DNA of 31,035 nucleotides from Rhodocyclaceae bacterium UBA2250. GTDB taxonomy: Bacteria > Pseudomonadota > Gammaproteobacteria > Burkholderiales > Rhodocyclaceae. The translations under genes and the position numbers were made by a program. Positions 8,440 to 17,496 of the stretch are shown here, one piece after another. The notes beneath the pieces are model-generated. The model had not been told where the DNA came from, did not search any database, and saw only the letters and a program-made list of their open reading frames with translations. The DNA is taken from contig DDXW01000025.1 of assembly GCA_002347285.1 (NCBI GenBank), positions 1-31,035 of the forward strand, read 5' to 3'. Within the stretch, counting starts at the first letter, position 1. Each line of letters starts with the position of its first letter.

Positions 8440-9285
8440 CTATAGTCCTATCGAATCAAAAAATTCTTTCGCGAACCGCGGGAACATGGCAGCGTTGCCG
8501 GAATAGCTGTGGTCTCCACGCATAATCTTCGGGAAGCCTCGCGAGAACGGAATCTGTGTCTTGAAGATGGGCCAGGCGTTCTTCTGCGCCTCGGCTCGTA
8601 TCTCGTCGAGCGCTCGTGCCTTTTCCGGGCCGCCGTCGTTTCCCCCGTGATAGAAGGCGTTGTTGATCACTACGCCGGCAACATCGATGGTGTGGCCGCG
8701 GTTCTTCCGTCTGAAGTCTGTCAGCGACTCGTGAAGCAGCGGAAAACCGATCGTCGCGAAGAACTCCGGCTTTACAGGCACCAAGACAAGGCCGCAAGCG
8801 TGATAGGCCGCATGCGTGAGGATCGACTCGGTGGGGGCGCAGTCGATGATGATGAGGTCCTTGTGCGGGAAGTTTCCGGCCAGGAAACGCGCGAGCACCT
8901 TGGGGTCCGGGCGAAGCGAGTTGGTCAGGTTGTCGGAGAAGTCGAACCTGGAGGGGATGAGCTGTAGTGTGTTTATCCCGTACTTGGAGATGAGCTCGAC
9001 GCCCGTGTTCGGCGCCAATGGCGAGCCCGCCGCTCCGGGTGAAGCGGGGCGAAAGCCGTTGAAGATTTCAACGATCGAAGGCCGTCGTTGCGCCAAGAAT
9101 GTGTTGTAGTTGCTGCTCATCAGCGCCTGGCTAAGGTTCGCCTGGGGATCAAGGTCAATTGCAAGCACGTCTCGTTGTCTTGTCGAGAGCGCGTTTCTGG
9201 CGAGCAGAGCGGAGATCGTTGACTTTCCCACGCCACCCTTCAGGTTGATGACGCAGACTGTCAGTGGCCCATTCGGTCTTGCCAT
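8440..9285 (-). CDS. ParA/Soj-type deviant Walker ATPase
   Basis: The frame is open to 9501, but the ATG at 9285 is chosen because GGGAG precedes it by 8 bases and the family fold starts right after it (PLTVCVINLKGGVGKST); the upstream 72 codons do not resemble ParA. It has 281 residues. Deviant Walker A is KGGVGKST (16-23) with the signature lysine, the A' motif is VLAIDLDPQANLSQAL (about 40-55), and Walker B is DLIIIDCAPTES (about 150), followed by LVLVPVKPEF. The N-terminal regulatory helix-turn-helix of plasmid P1-type ParA is absent, so this is the short type. Such ATPases form ATP dimers on DNA and move or position cargo. It is first in a two-gene operon with an unknown partner, inside a defence island. 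No plasmid replication gene is visible, so it is probably not a simple plasmid partition module. Confidence 0.85.
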   Translation of the reverse strand: MARPNGPLTVCVINLKGGVGKSTISALLARNALSTRQRDVLAIDLDPQANLSQALMSSNYNTFLAQRRPSIVEIFNGFRPASPGAAGSPLAPNTGVELISKYGINTLQLIPSRFDFSDNLTNSLRPDPKVLARFLAGNFPHKDLIIIDCAPTESILTHAAYHACGLVLVPVKPEFFATIGFPLLHESLTDFRRKNRGHTIDVAGVVINNAFYHGGNDGGPEKARALDEIRAEAQKNAWPIFKTQIPFSRGFPKIMRGDHSYSGNAAMFPRFAKEFFDSIGL

Positions 9286-9312
9286 GGCGCGTTCTCCCGT
9301 CTGACTGAGGCT

Positions 9313-9351
9313 CTTCTGATCAAAGAAGTGATCATGGGGCCCCATTCTTCT
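9313..9351. promoter_or_regulatory. clustered palindromes upstream of the ParA gene (operator or centromere candidate)
   Basis: Within 39 bases lie TGATCA at 9317-9322, a second TGATCA at 9329-9334 (12-base period), and the perfect 12-bp palindrome ATGGGGCCCCAT at 9334-9345, flanked by AGAAG (9324-9328) and CTTCT (9347-9351). They end about 28 bases before the ParA start codon. Partition operons often carry their autoregulatory operator or parS in this position; the assignment here is inference from location and symmetry only. Confidence 0.4.
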
Positions 9352-9713
9352 CTGTTCGTAAGCAATGGCCAGCGCCCAATTCCTACTGGCCTCCCAACCA
9401 CTCCCCAATTCCTTGGCGGTCAGTGGTACCAACGTGCCAACAATTTGAAGATCGTAACATGTCGGCGAGCGGCGGCTCCACCCCAGATAGATGACATTCA
9501 AGACATCGAAGACGCAACGACGCTTCTGGGTACAGAGTGCTCGTTCGCAGGTGAAGGATGTGGCCCCACCGTCGGCTTACCGCCTCAATGGTGGCAACTT
9601 GTGCGACACCGGCCAATCAACTGACCGGACGCCAGCGGCGGCACATGCAGACGACCTACCCCACCGACTCGACGGAGCAATTCGCGAAGGCAAGGTGCCG
9701 CCTCCGCCGACAT

Positions 9714-9740
9714 AAAAAAGGACCTCCTGGTCGGAGGTCC
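9714..9740 (-). terminator. Rho-independent terminator for leftward transcription
   Basis: On the minus strand a perfect 8-bp stem GGACCTCC/GGAGGTCC with a 5-base loop is followed directly by six T. It lies about 175 bases beyond the hypE stop codon, so it probably ends the sseB-hypA-hypB-hypE transcript. Confidence 0.75.
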
Positions 9741-9777
9741 CGTCATGCACTCAAGTTTCAGGCCGCTTGTTGCGCAG

Positions 9778-9797
9778 AGCAGGGATACCTGCTTTTT
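9778..9797 (+). terminator. Rho-independent terminator for rightward transcription
   Basis: AGCAGG and CCTGCT form a 6-bp stem around the tetraloop GATA and run into five T (9793-9797). No rightward gene that would need it is visible upstream, so it may be left from a lost gene or act as insulation. Confidence 0.5.
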
Positions 9798-9852
9798 GCC
9801 CTAATGCCGAGGATCAGCCCGGCCATGTTTTTTCCACATCTTGTCTGAACGG

Positions 9853-9877
9853 CTCGCCCACAAGGCGGGGCGTTTTT
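9853..9877 (+). terminator. second rightward hairpin terminator
   Basis: CTCGCC and GGCGGG pair (one T-G wobble) around the loop CACAA, followed by GCG and five T. It sits about 55 bases after the previous one and 37 bases before the hypE stop codon, facing the convergent hyp operon. Confidence 0.5.
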
Positions 9878-9884
9878 CTTTGCG

Positions 9885-9909
9885 CCGCCGCCCCGCCGGC
9901 GCCGAGTTT
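9885..9909 (+). repeat. 25-bp intergenic repeat, copy 1
   Basis: Contains CCGCCCCGCCGGCGCCGA followed by GTTT. It lies just 3' of hypE: the bases GAGTTTGCGCGTCA lead straight into the hypE stop codon (TCA on the plus strand), the same arrangement as copy 4 beside glmM. Confidence 0.75.
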
Positions 9910-9914
9910 GCGCG

Positions 9915-10970
9915 TCAGCAGATGCGCGGCAACTGGTCGCCGGCCAGCCAGTCGACGATGCGGCGGCCGCCGAAGGCGGTGGTCAGCTGGACGAAATGGT
10001 GGTCGTCGGCGGTCACCGCGCCGATGCACGCCGCATTGCCGCCGAGCGGATGCGCGCGCATCGCCGCCAGCAGCCGCTCGGCGTCGTCCGCCGCGCAGAC
10101 GCAGACGAGCTTGCCCTCGTTGGCGACGTAGAGCGGATCGAGGCCGATGAACTCGCAGGCCGCCGCGACGATCGGGTGGATCGGGATGTCCTTCTCGCGC
10201 AGCATCATGCCGACGCCCGACTGGGCGGCGATCTCGTTGAGCGTCGCCGCCAAGCCGCCGCGCGTCGGGTCGCGCAGCACGCGGATGTCGGCGCCGGTGG
10301 CGAGCAGCGCCGCGATCAGGCCGTGCAGCGCCGCAGTGTCGGACACGATCGGCGCGTCGAAGCTCAGGTTCTCGCGCCGGCTCATGATCGCCACGCCGTG
10401 GTCGCCGAGCGTGCCGGAGACGAGGATCGCGTCGCCAGGCCGCGCGCGCGCGCCGCCGATGTCGCGCCCCGCCGGCAGCGCGCCGACGCCGGTCGTGGTG
10501 ATGAAGACGCCGTCACCCTTGCCGCGCTCGACCACCTTGGTGTCGCCGGTCACCACCGGCACGCCGGCTGCCTGCGCCGCCGCCGCCATCGATTCGACGA
10601 TGCGCGCCAGGTCGGCGAGCGGAAAGCCTTCTTCGAGGATGAAGCCGGCGGAGAGATAGAGCGGCGTCGCGCCCATCACCGCGACGTCGTTGATCGTGCC
10701 ATGCACCGAGAGGCAGCCGATGTCGCCGCCGGGGAAGAACAGCGGCGAGACGACGTGGCTGTCGGTCGCCATCACCAGCCGCTCGCCGGAACTCGGCGCC
10801 GGCAGGGCGGCGCCGTCGTTGCCCTGGTCGAGATATTCGTTGCCGAGGTGGGCGGCGAACAGTTCGCGGATCAGCTGCACCATCGCCCGGCCGCCCGAGC
10901 CGTGGGTCAGGTCGACGCAGCCGTGCTTCAGATCGAGCGGCCGCACGTAGCCGCGCTTGACGTCGCTCAT
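9915..10970 (-). CDS. hypE: hydrogenase maturation protein HypE (carbamoyl dehydratase)
   Basis: A 351-residue protein. The ATG at 10970 overlaps the hypB stop as ATGA; an open extension to 11144 lies within hypB and is discarded. HypE dehydrates the carbamoyl group that HypF places on its C-terminal cysteine, giving the thiocyanate that supplies the CN ligands of the [NiFe] centre. The C-terminus is the diagnostic LPRIC. The PurM-like/AIR-synthase ATP-binding part shows HGSGGRAM near the start, GNDGAAL, then FFPGGDIGCLSVHGTINDVA and VVTGDTKVVERGKGDGVFI. The length is typical (about 330-360). It is the last gene of the leftward operon; its partners HypF, HypC and HypD are not encoded in this window and must be elsewhere. 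Confidence 0.95.
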   Translation of the reverse strand: MSDVKRGYVRPLDLKHGCVDLTHGSGGRAMVQLIRELFAAHLGNEYLDQGNDGAALPAPSSGERLVMATDSHVVSPLFFPGGDIGCLSVHGTINDVAVMGATPLYLSAGFILEEGFPLADLARIVESMAAAAQAAGVPVVTGDTKVVERGKGDGVFITTTGVGALPAGRDIGGARARPGDAILVSGTLGDHGVAIMSRRENLSFDAPIVSDTAALHGLIAALLATGADIRVLRDPTRGGLAATLNEIAAQSGVGMMLREKDIPIHPIVAAACEFIGLDPLYVANEGKLVCVCAADDAERLLAAMRAHPLGGNAACIGAVTADDHHFVQLTTAFGGRRIVDWLAGDQLPRIC

Positions 10971-11854
10971 TGCGGCGCGTTCGTCCGCGCCGCCTGTGCG
11001 CCGCGCTCGAGCCAGTCCAGCCAGGCGTCCATGCCCGCGCCGCTCCTGGCCGAGACCTGCAGGATTTCGATGTCCGGATTGACCTGGCGCGCGAAAGCGA
11101 TCGCCTTGTCGACGTCGAAGTCGAGATGCGGCAGCAGGTCGCACTTGTTGAGCAGCATCAGCCGCGCGGCGCGGAACATGTCCGGATACTTGATCGGCTT
11201 GTCCTCGCCCTCCGTCACCGAGAGGATCACCACCTTGTGCGCCTCGCCGAGGTCGAAGGCCGCCGGGCAGACCAGGTTGCCGACGTTCTCGATCATCAGC
11301 AGGCCATCCGGCGGCAGCGCCAGCCGTTCGAGCGCGTGGCCGACCATGTGGGCGTCGAGATGGCAGCCCTTGCCGGTGTTGATCTGGATCGCCGGCGCGC
11401 CGGTGGCGCGGATGCGCTCGGCGTCCTGGCTGGTCTGCTGGTCGCCTTCAACCACGGCGACCTGGCGCCGGCCCTTGAGCAGTTCGATGGTCTTGCACAG
11501 CAGCGTCGTCTTGCCCGAGCCGGGGCTGGAGACGAGGTTCAGCGCGAAGATGCCGCGCGCGGCGAGCAGCCTGCGGTTGGCGGCGGCATAGGCGTCGTTC
11601 TTGGCGAGGATGTCCTGCTCGATCTGCACCATGCGCTTCGCATCCATGCCCGGCGCGTGGCTGCGCGCCGGCGCATAGGGGTGGGAATGCGCATGGGCGT
11701 GGCCATGGGAATGGCCGTGATCATGATCGTGGTCGTGCTGATGATCGTGCGCGTGGCTATGGCGCGTGCCGTCGGCATGCACGTGCTCGTGCGCATGCTC
11801 TTCGCCGCCCTCGATCTTCACTTCGCCGCTGCCGCAACCGCAGGTCGTGCACAT
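10967..11854 (-). CDS. hypB: hydrogenase nickel incorporation GTPase HypB, His-rich
   Basis: A 295-residue protein that drives GTP-dependent nickel delivery to the hydrogenase large subunit together with HypA. It begins MCTTCGCG, the high-affinity nickel site (C2, C5, C7). Residues about 20-70 form a histidine-rich tract with many HDH and HSH repeats that probably stores nickel, as in rhizobial HypB. The GTPase domain has the P-loop SSPGSGKTTLL, the metal-binding region GKGCHLDAHM, MIENVGNLVCP and the guanine-specificity motif NKCD. The gene follows hypA by 9 bases and overlaps hypE by four. Everything needed for activity is present. Confidence 0.95.
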   Translation of the reverse strand: MCTTCGCGSGEVKIEGGEEHAHEHVHADGTRHSHAHDHQHDHDHDHGHSHGHAHAHSHPYAPARSHAPGMDAKRMVQIEQDILAKNDAYAAANRRLLAARGIFALNLVSSPGSGKTTLLCKTIELLKGRRQVAVVEGDQQTSQDAERIRATGAPAIQINTGKGCHLDAHMVGHALERLALPPDGLLMIENVGNLVCPAAFDLGEAHKVVILSVTEGEDKPIKYPDMFRAARLMLLNKCDLLPHLDFDVDKAIAFARQVNPDIEILQVSARSGAGMDAWLDWLERGAQAARTNAPQ

Positions 11855-11863
11855 AGTCTTCCC

Positions 11864-12205
11864 CTACTCCACCTCGAGTTCCCTGACGCGCATTTCCGTG
11901 CCGCCGGTGATCCGCAACCCGGATTCCCCGCACTGCGGGCAGGCCGCGAACTTCTCGTGCATCGGCACTGCCGCCGCGCACCGCATGCACCAGCCGCTGC
12001 CGGGCGTGGCGACGATCTCGAGCCGCGCGCCGTCGGCGACGCTGCCGCGCACCACCGCATCGAAGCAGAATTCCATCGCCTCGACCTCGACGCCGGCGAG
12101 TTCGCCGATCTCGAGCCACACCGCGGTGACGCGGCCGAAACCCTCCCGTCGCGCGGCGTCCTCGATCAACTGCAAGACCCCCTCGGCGAGCGACATTTCA
12201 TGCAT
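11864..12205 (-). CDS. hypA: hydrogenase maturation nickel metallochaperone HypA
   Basis: A 113-residue protein starting MHEMSLAEGVL, where His2 and Glu3 form the nickel site. Two CxxC pairs, CMRC and CPQC, about 27 residues apart form the structural zinc site. The length is standard for the family. It lies 14 bases after the SseB-domain gene and 9 bases before hypB, so the four genes look like one transcript. HypA binds HypB and passes nickel to the hydrogenase large subunit. A frame extending further upstream is not needed because the HypA N-terminus is fixed by the nickel ligands. Confidence 0.95.
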   Translation of the reverse strand: MHEMSLAEGVLQLIEDAARREGFGRVTAVWLEIGELAGVEVEAMEFCFDAVVRGSVADGARLEIVATPGSGWCMRCAAAVPMHEKFAACPQCGESGLRITGGTEMRVRELEVE

Positions 12206-12219
12206 AAGCGGATTTTACG

Positions 12220-12654
12220 TCAGTTCTTGCCGGCTTTATCGGCGAGCAGGCCGAGCATCTGCGTCACGTCCTCGGGCGAGATGTCCATGCCGAACTCGAG
12301 GCCGGGATTCACCACGATCGCGAAGCCGGACTCCATGCGCTCGACGATCCATGAGAAATCGGCGAGCAGGCCGCCGCCGTAGCCCGGCATCTCGGCGAGG
12401 AACTCCTTGGCCCGCTCGGGGCTGGTGAACAGCACGAGGATGTTCTGCCCGTCCTCGTCCTGCACCACCAGCGGGGTCGCCTTCGTCGTACGCTGGAAGC
12501 CCTTGATGCCGCTGTCCGGGTCGTCCTTGATCGGAATGAAGATCTGCTGGGTCATCAACTCGCGCATGAAGTCCTCGGCCTCGAGCTCGCCGTTCATCGC
12601 CGCCAGCAGCCTGGCCTCCAGTTCGTTCTTCGCTTCGAAAGTTTCTTCCGCCAT
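12220..12654 (-). CDS. SseB-domain protein at the head of the hyp operon
   Basis: 144 residues from the ATG at 12654, which has GAGGAAGAA just before it; a much longer open frame continues upstream but is antisense to corA. The protein resembles the SseB N-terminal domain (PF07179): a helical start (MAEETFEAKNELEARLLAA), then QQIFIPIKD, TTKATPLVVQDEDGQNIL, LFTSPERAKEFL and GFAIVVNPGLEFGMDISPEDV, the last resembling the family's conserved closing stretch. There is no signal peptide or membrane segment. The molecular function of such single-domain SseB proteins is not established; in enterobacteria SseB is linked to stress or serine-sensitivity phenotypes. Its place 14 bases before hypA suggests co-expression with nickel maturation, which is inference. 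Confidence 0.75.
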   Translation of the reverse strand: MAEETFEAKNELEARLLAAMNGELEAEDFMRELMTQQIFIPIKDDPDSGIKGFQRTTKATPLVVQDEDGQNILVLFTSPERAKEFLAEMPGYGGGLLADFSWIVERMESGFAIVVNPGLEFGMDISPEDVTQMLGLLADKAGKN

Positions 12655-12747
12655 GATTTCTTCCTCGCAGATGGGCATGCAGGATATTCCAGAATCGCCG
12701 CCGTGGTAGATTCGGAGCAACCGCAGGTTTTCAAGTGGAAAACAACG

Positions 12748-13845
12748 ATGGCCAGCCGCTCCGCGCAAAAAAACAGCCGCCGCGCACCGCGCCCGAAGCG
12801 CTCCGGCAAGACCGGCCTGCCCGCCGGCACGCTGGTGCATCTGGGCGAGCGCAAGATCGAACATGCGACGATCACCCTGGTCGAATACGACGCCGAAGGG
12901 CTCACCGAGACCCGCTTCGACAGCCTGGCCGCCTGCCAGGCCTGCACGCCCGCCCGTCCCAAGCTCTGGCTCAACGTGCATGGCCTGCACGAACCCGAAG
13001 TGATGCAGGAAATCGGCCGGCGTTTCCAGCTCCACCCGTTGGTGCTCGAGGACATCCTCAACACCGACCAGCGCCCGAAGATCGAGGACTACGGCAGCTA
13101 CCTGTTCATCGTCACGCGCTTCTTCAACTACGACGCCGCCACGCTCTCGGTAACCACCGAGCAGGTGAGCCTCGTCATCGGCCCGAACTTCGTGCTGAGC
13201 TTCCAGGAACGACCGACCGGCAGCTTCGACCCGGTGCGCGACTGGCTGCGCACCGACCGCGGGCGCATCCGCCAGCTCGGCACCGACTACCTCGCCTACG
13301 CGCTGCTCGACAGCATCGTCGACCGTTACTTCATCGTTCTCGAGCAGATCGGCGAACGCACCGAGCAGCTCGAGGATGAACTGATCGCCAGCCCGACCGC
13401 CGCGCAACTGCACGTCCTGCACCAGCTCAAGCGCGAGACCGCCACGCTGCGCCGCACGATCTGGCCGATGCGCGAGGTCATCAACAGCCTGCTGCGCAAC
13501 GAGGGCCGTTTCTTCACCGCCGAGACCCAGCTGTACCTGCGCGACATCTACGATCACACCGTGCACCTGATCGAATCGCTCGAGGCGATCCGCGACCTGA
13601 TCGCCGGCATGCTCGACATCTACCTCTCCTCGATCAGCAACCGCGTCAACCAGGAAGTGCGCGCCCTCACCGTCTTCGCGCTGATCTTCATGCCGGCGAC
13701 GCTGATCACCGGCATCTTCGGCATGAACTTCCGCAGCATGCCGCTGCTCGAGAACCCGTCCGGCTTCCTGTTCGCCATCGGCATGATGGTTTGCGTCGTG
13801 GCGGTCCTCGGCATCATCTTCTGGCGCCGCCGCTGGTTCGGCTGA
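12748..13845 (+). CDS. corA: CorA-family magnesium/divalent cation channel
   Basis: A 365-residue protein. The ATG at 12748 is preferred over a GTG at 12703, which adds residues not typical of the family, though its ribosome binding site is weak (GTGGAA). The large cytoplasmic N-terminal domain has PLVLEDILNTDQRPKIEDY and the long stalk helix region LEDELIASPTAAQLHVL. Two C-terminal membrane segments (about 300-322 and 338-358) flank the selectivity motif FGMNF (GMN near residue 325), and the protein ends in a basic RRRWFG tail, as in CorA. It allows Mg2+ (and Co2+/Ni2+ in some members) through the inner membrane. It is divergent from the hyp operon; a Ni2+ role there is speculative. recQ starts one base after its stop. 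Confidence 0.9.
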   Translation: MASRSAQKNSRRAPRPKRSGKTGLPAGTLVHLGERKIEHATITLVEYDAEGLTETRFDSLAACQACTPARPKLWLNVHGLHEPEVMQEIGRRFQLHPLVLEDILNTDQRPKIEDYGSYLFIVTRFFNYDAATLSVTTEQVSLVIGPNFVLSFQERPTGSFDPVRDWLRTDRGRIRQLGTDYLAYALLDSIVDRYFIVLEQIGERTEQLEDELIASPTAAQLHVLHQLKRETATLRRTIWPMREVINSLLRNEGRFFTAETQLYLRDIYDHTVHLIESLEAIRDLIAGMLDIYLSSISNRVNQEVRALTVFALIFMPATLITGIFGMNFRSMPLLENPSGFLFAIGMMVCVVAVLGIIFWRRRWFG

Positions 13846-13846
13846 C

Positions 13847-15673
<1,827 letters not shown>

Positions 15674-15674
15674 T

Positions 15675-15699
15675 CCACCGCCCCGCCAGCGCCGACTTT
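15675..15699 (+). repeat. 25-bp intergenic repeat, copy 2
   Basis: Contains CCGCCCCGCCAGCGCCGA followed by CTTT. It begins two bases after the recQ stop codon and ends six bases before the ycaO start, so it occupies nearly the whole gap. Confidence 0.75.
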
Positions 15700-15705
15700 C
15701 ACATC

Positions 15706-17457
15706 ATGCACACCGAAACCTTCATTCCCGGCAAGGACGCCGCGCTCGAAACCTCGATCGCCACCCTGCAGCACCGCCTCGCGCAGCTCGGCTTCCACGT
15801 CGAGGAGCGCTCCTGGCTCAACCCGGTGGAGGGCATTTGGTCGGTGCATCTGCGCGACCGCGACTGTCCGCTGCTGTTCACCAACGGCAAGGGCGCGTCG
15901 CAGCTCGCCTGCCGCGCCAGCGCGCTCGGCGAATTCTTCGAGCGGCTGTCCACGCGCTACTTCTGGAACCACTACTACCTCGGCGCGGAGATCGCCGCCG
16001 CGCCCTTCGCCCACGATCCGCGCGAACGGTGGTTTCCCGTGCCGCAAGACACAAAGGGCGGCCGCTGGCCGGAAGGCCTGCTCAGCCCGGAACTGCGAGC
16101 CTTCTACAACCCGACCGGCGAGGTGGCCGCCGCCGCGCTCGTCGACTTCAACACCGGCAACGCCGCGCGCGGCATCTGCACCCTGCCCTACGTGCGGCAG
16201 AAAGACGGCGCGACGGTCTGGTTCCCGGTGAACGTCATCGGCAACCTCTACGTCAGCAACGGCATGTCGGCCGGCAACACGCCCGCCGAGGCGCGCACGC
16301 AGGCGCTGTCGGAAATCTTCGAGCGCCACGTCAAGTTCCGCGTCATCGCCGAGGGACTGTGTCTGCCGGAAGTGCCGGAGGAAGTCATCGCGCGTTACCC
16401 GCGCGTCGCCGCCGGCATCGCGGGGCTGCGCGCGGCGGGTTACGGCATCCTCGTGCGCGACGCCTCGCTCGGCGGCGAGTATCCGGTGATCAACGTCACC
16501 CTGCTCAACCCGCGCGACCAGGGCTGCTACGCGAGTTTCGGCGCGCATCCGCACTTCGCGATCGCGCTCGAACGGGCGCTGACCGAGCTATTGCAGGGCC
16601 GCGCCCTCGACGCGCTCGACGGTTTTCCGCCGCCGGGCTTCGACCTGGACGAGGTGGCGAGCGCGCCCAACCTCGAAATCCATTTCGTCGATTCCAGCGG
16701 CATCCTGCACTGGAACTTCCTCGCCGACGCGCCCGACTTTCCCTTCCTCGACTGGGACTTCAGCACCCCGGACGCCGCCACCACCCACGACTGCGCCTGG
16801 CTCGTCGAGCGCATCCACGCGCTCGGCCACGATGTGTACGTCGCGGACTACGACCGCTTCGGCGTCTACGCCTGCCGCATCCTCGTGCCGGGCATGTCGG
16901 AGATCTATCCGGTCGAGGATCTCGCCTGGGAGAACAACAGCGTCGGCAACGCGCTGCGCGAACAGATCCTGCGCCTGCCCGAGTTGTCCGACGATGCGTG
17001 CGCCGACCTGCTCGACGCCCTGAACGACAGCGGCGTCGACGACCAGAAGCCGGTGCGCGCGCTGATCGGCTTGGCGGCCGACCCCGGCACGCTCTGGGAA
17101 GACCTGCGCGTCGGCGAACTCAAGACCCTGCTGGCGCTCGCCAGCGGCGACGACGCGGCGCTGCAGGAAGGCCTCGACTGGATCGCGCACTTCGCCCAGA
17201 TCAATGCGGAGCGCAGCCGCATCTATCGCTGCATCGACAGCCTGCTGCGGCTCGACGAGAGCGAACGCGTCGACGCCTGCCGCGACGCGCTGAAGCAGCT
17301 TTACGGCGGCGACACCGTGGCGCAGGCCGAGGCGATGCTCGACGGCAGCCAGCGCTTCTTCGCCGTCGCCGCGCCCGGCCCGGCGCTCACGGGCTGCGGC
17401 CTGCACCGGCGCCTGCTCGAAGCCTACGCAAAGGCTCAGGCGGCACCCGCCGCCTGA
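15706..17457 (+). CDS. ycaO: YcaO-domain protein, E. coli YcaO type (S12 methylthiolation accessory)
   Basis: 583 residues from the ATG at 15706; the open frame continues upstream but is out of frame with, and inside, recQ. The N-terminus TETFIPGKDAALETSI and then HVEERSWLNPVEGIWSVH, FTNGKGASQLACRASALGEFFERLSTRYF match E. coli YcaO closely, and the length is nearly the same (586). YcaO proteins bind ATP and activate amide backbones; the E. coli protein is reported to be an accessory for beta-methylthiolation of ribosomal protein S12 by RimO. There is no adjacent cyclodehydratase partner, precursor peptide or transporter, so a RiPP biosynthetic role is unlikely. The 3' end forms a strong hairpin that includes the stop codon. 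Confidence 0.93.
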   Translation: MHTETFIPGKDAALETSIATLQHRLAQLGFHVEERSWLNPVEGIWSVHLRDRDCPLLFTNGKGASQLACRASALGEFFERLSTRYFWNHYYLGAEIAAAPFAHDPRERWFPVPQDTKGGRWPEGLLSPELRAFYNPTGEVAAAALVDFNTGNAARGICTLPYVRQKDGATVWFPVNVIGNLYVSNGMSAGNTPAEARTQALSEIFERHVKFRVIAEGLCLPEVPEEVIARYPRVAAGIAGLRAAGYGILVRDASLGGEYPVINVTLLNPRDQGCYASFGAHPHFAIALERALTELLQGRALDALDGFPPPGFDLDEVASAPNLEIHFVDSSGILHWNFLADAPDFPFLDWDFSTPDAATTHDCAWLVERIHALGHDVYVADYDRFGVYACRILVPGMSEIYPVEDLAWENNSVGNALREQILRLPELSDDACADLLDALNDSGVDDQKPVRALIGLAADPGTLWEDLRVGELKTLLALASGDDAALQEGLDWIAHFAQINAERSRIYRCIDSLLRLDESERVDACRDALKQLYGGDTVAQAEAMLDGSQRFFAVAAPGPALTGCGLHRRLLEAYAKAQAAPAA

Positions 17458-17458
17458 G
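17435..17458. terminator. 10-bp hairpin across the ycaO stop codon
   Basis: CTCAGGCGGC and GCCGCCTGAG pair perfectly around the loop ACCC, and the TGA stop lies in the right arm. No T-run follows on either side, so it is not a textbook Rho-independent terminator. It may end or protect transcripts of the convergent ycaO and lexA genes. Confidence 0.4.
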
Positions 17459-17496
17459 CGCGGCAGGATGCCCGGCCGCGGCACGGCAGCGCTTGA

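Larger units (their letters stand above)
9352..9884. other. gene-poor junction between island and core chromosome
   Basis: More than 500 bases without a gene I can support. Short frames exist on both strands (for example 9383-9616 minus and 9558-9848 plus), but none resembles a known protein or has a good ribosome binding site. The right third contains three hairpin terminators (listed separately). The composition is intermediate between the less GC-rich island and the GC-rich core to the right, so this is the likely boundary, perhaps with remnants of a lost gene. No integrase or obvious attachment-site duplication is visible. Confidence 0.5.

Noticed and set aside
9286..9501. 72-codon N-terminal extension of the ParA-type protein
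   Set aside because: It does not resemble any ParA regulatory domain. The ATG at 9285 has GGGAG at good spacing, and the palindrome cluster fits a promoter or operator rather than coding sequence.
9996..11591. 531-codon rightward open frame
   Set aside because: It is antisense to hypE and hypB, which are certain. The frame is rich in R, A, D and G, as is typical of antisense frames in GC-rich DNA.
11640..11780. Short tandem-repeat-like CATG/GCAT tract
   Set aside because: It is the codon pattern of the histidine-rich region of HypB (alternating CAC/CAT with GAC/GGC/GCG), not an independent repeat element.
12655..13566. Long leftward open frame continuing upstream of the SseB-domain gene
   Set aside because: It is antisense to corA, lacks any recognisable protein similarity, and the SseB-domain start at 12654 has its own strong ribosome binding site.
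15706..17457. RiPP (azoline) biosynthetic YcaO
   Set aside because: No precursor peptide, E1-like partner, dehydrogenase or exporter is nearby, and the sequence follows the E. coli YcaO housekeeping type over its full length.
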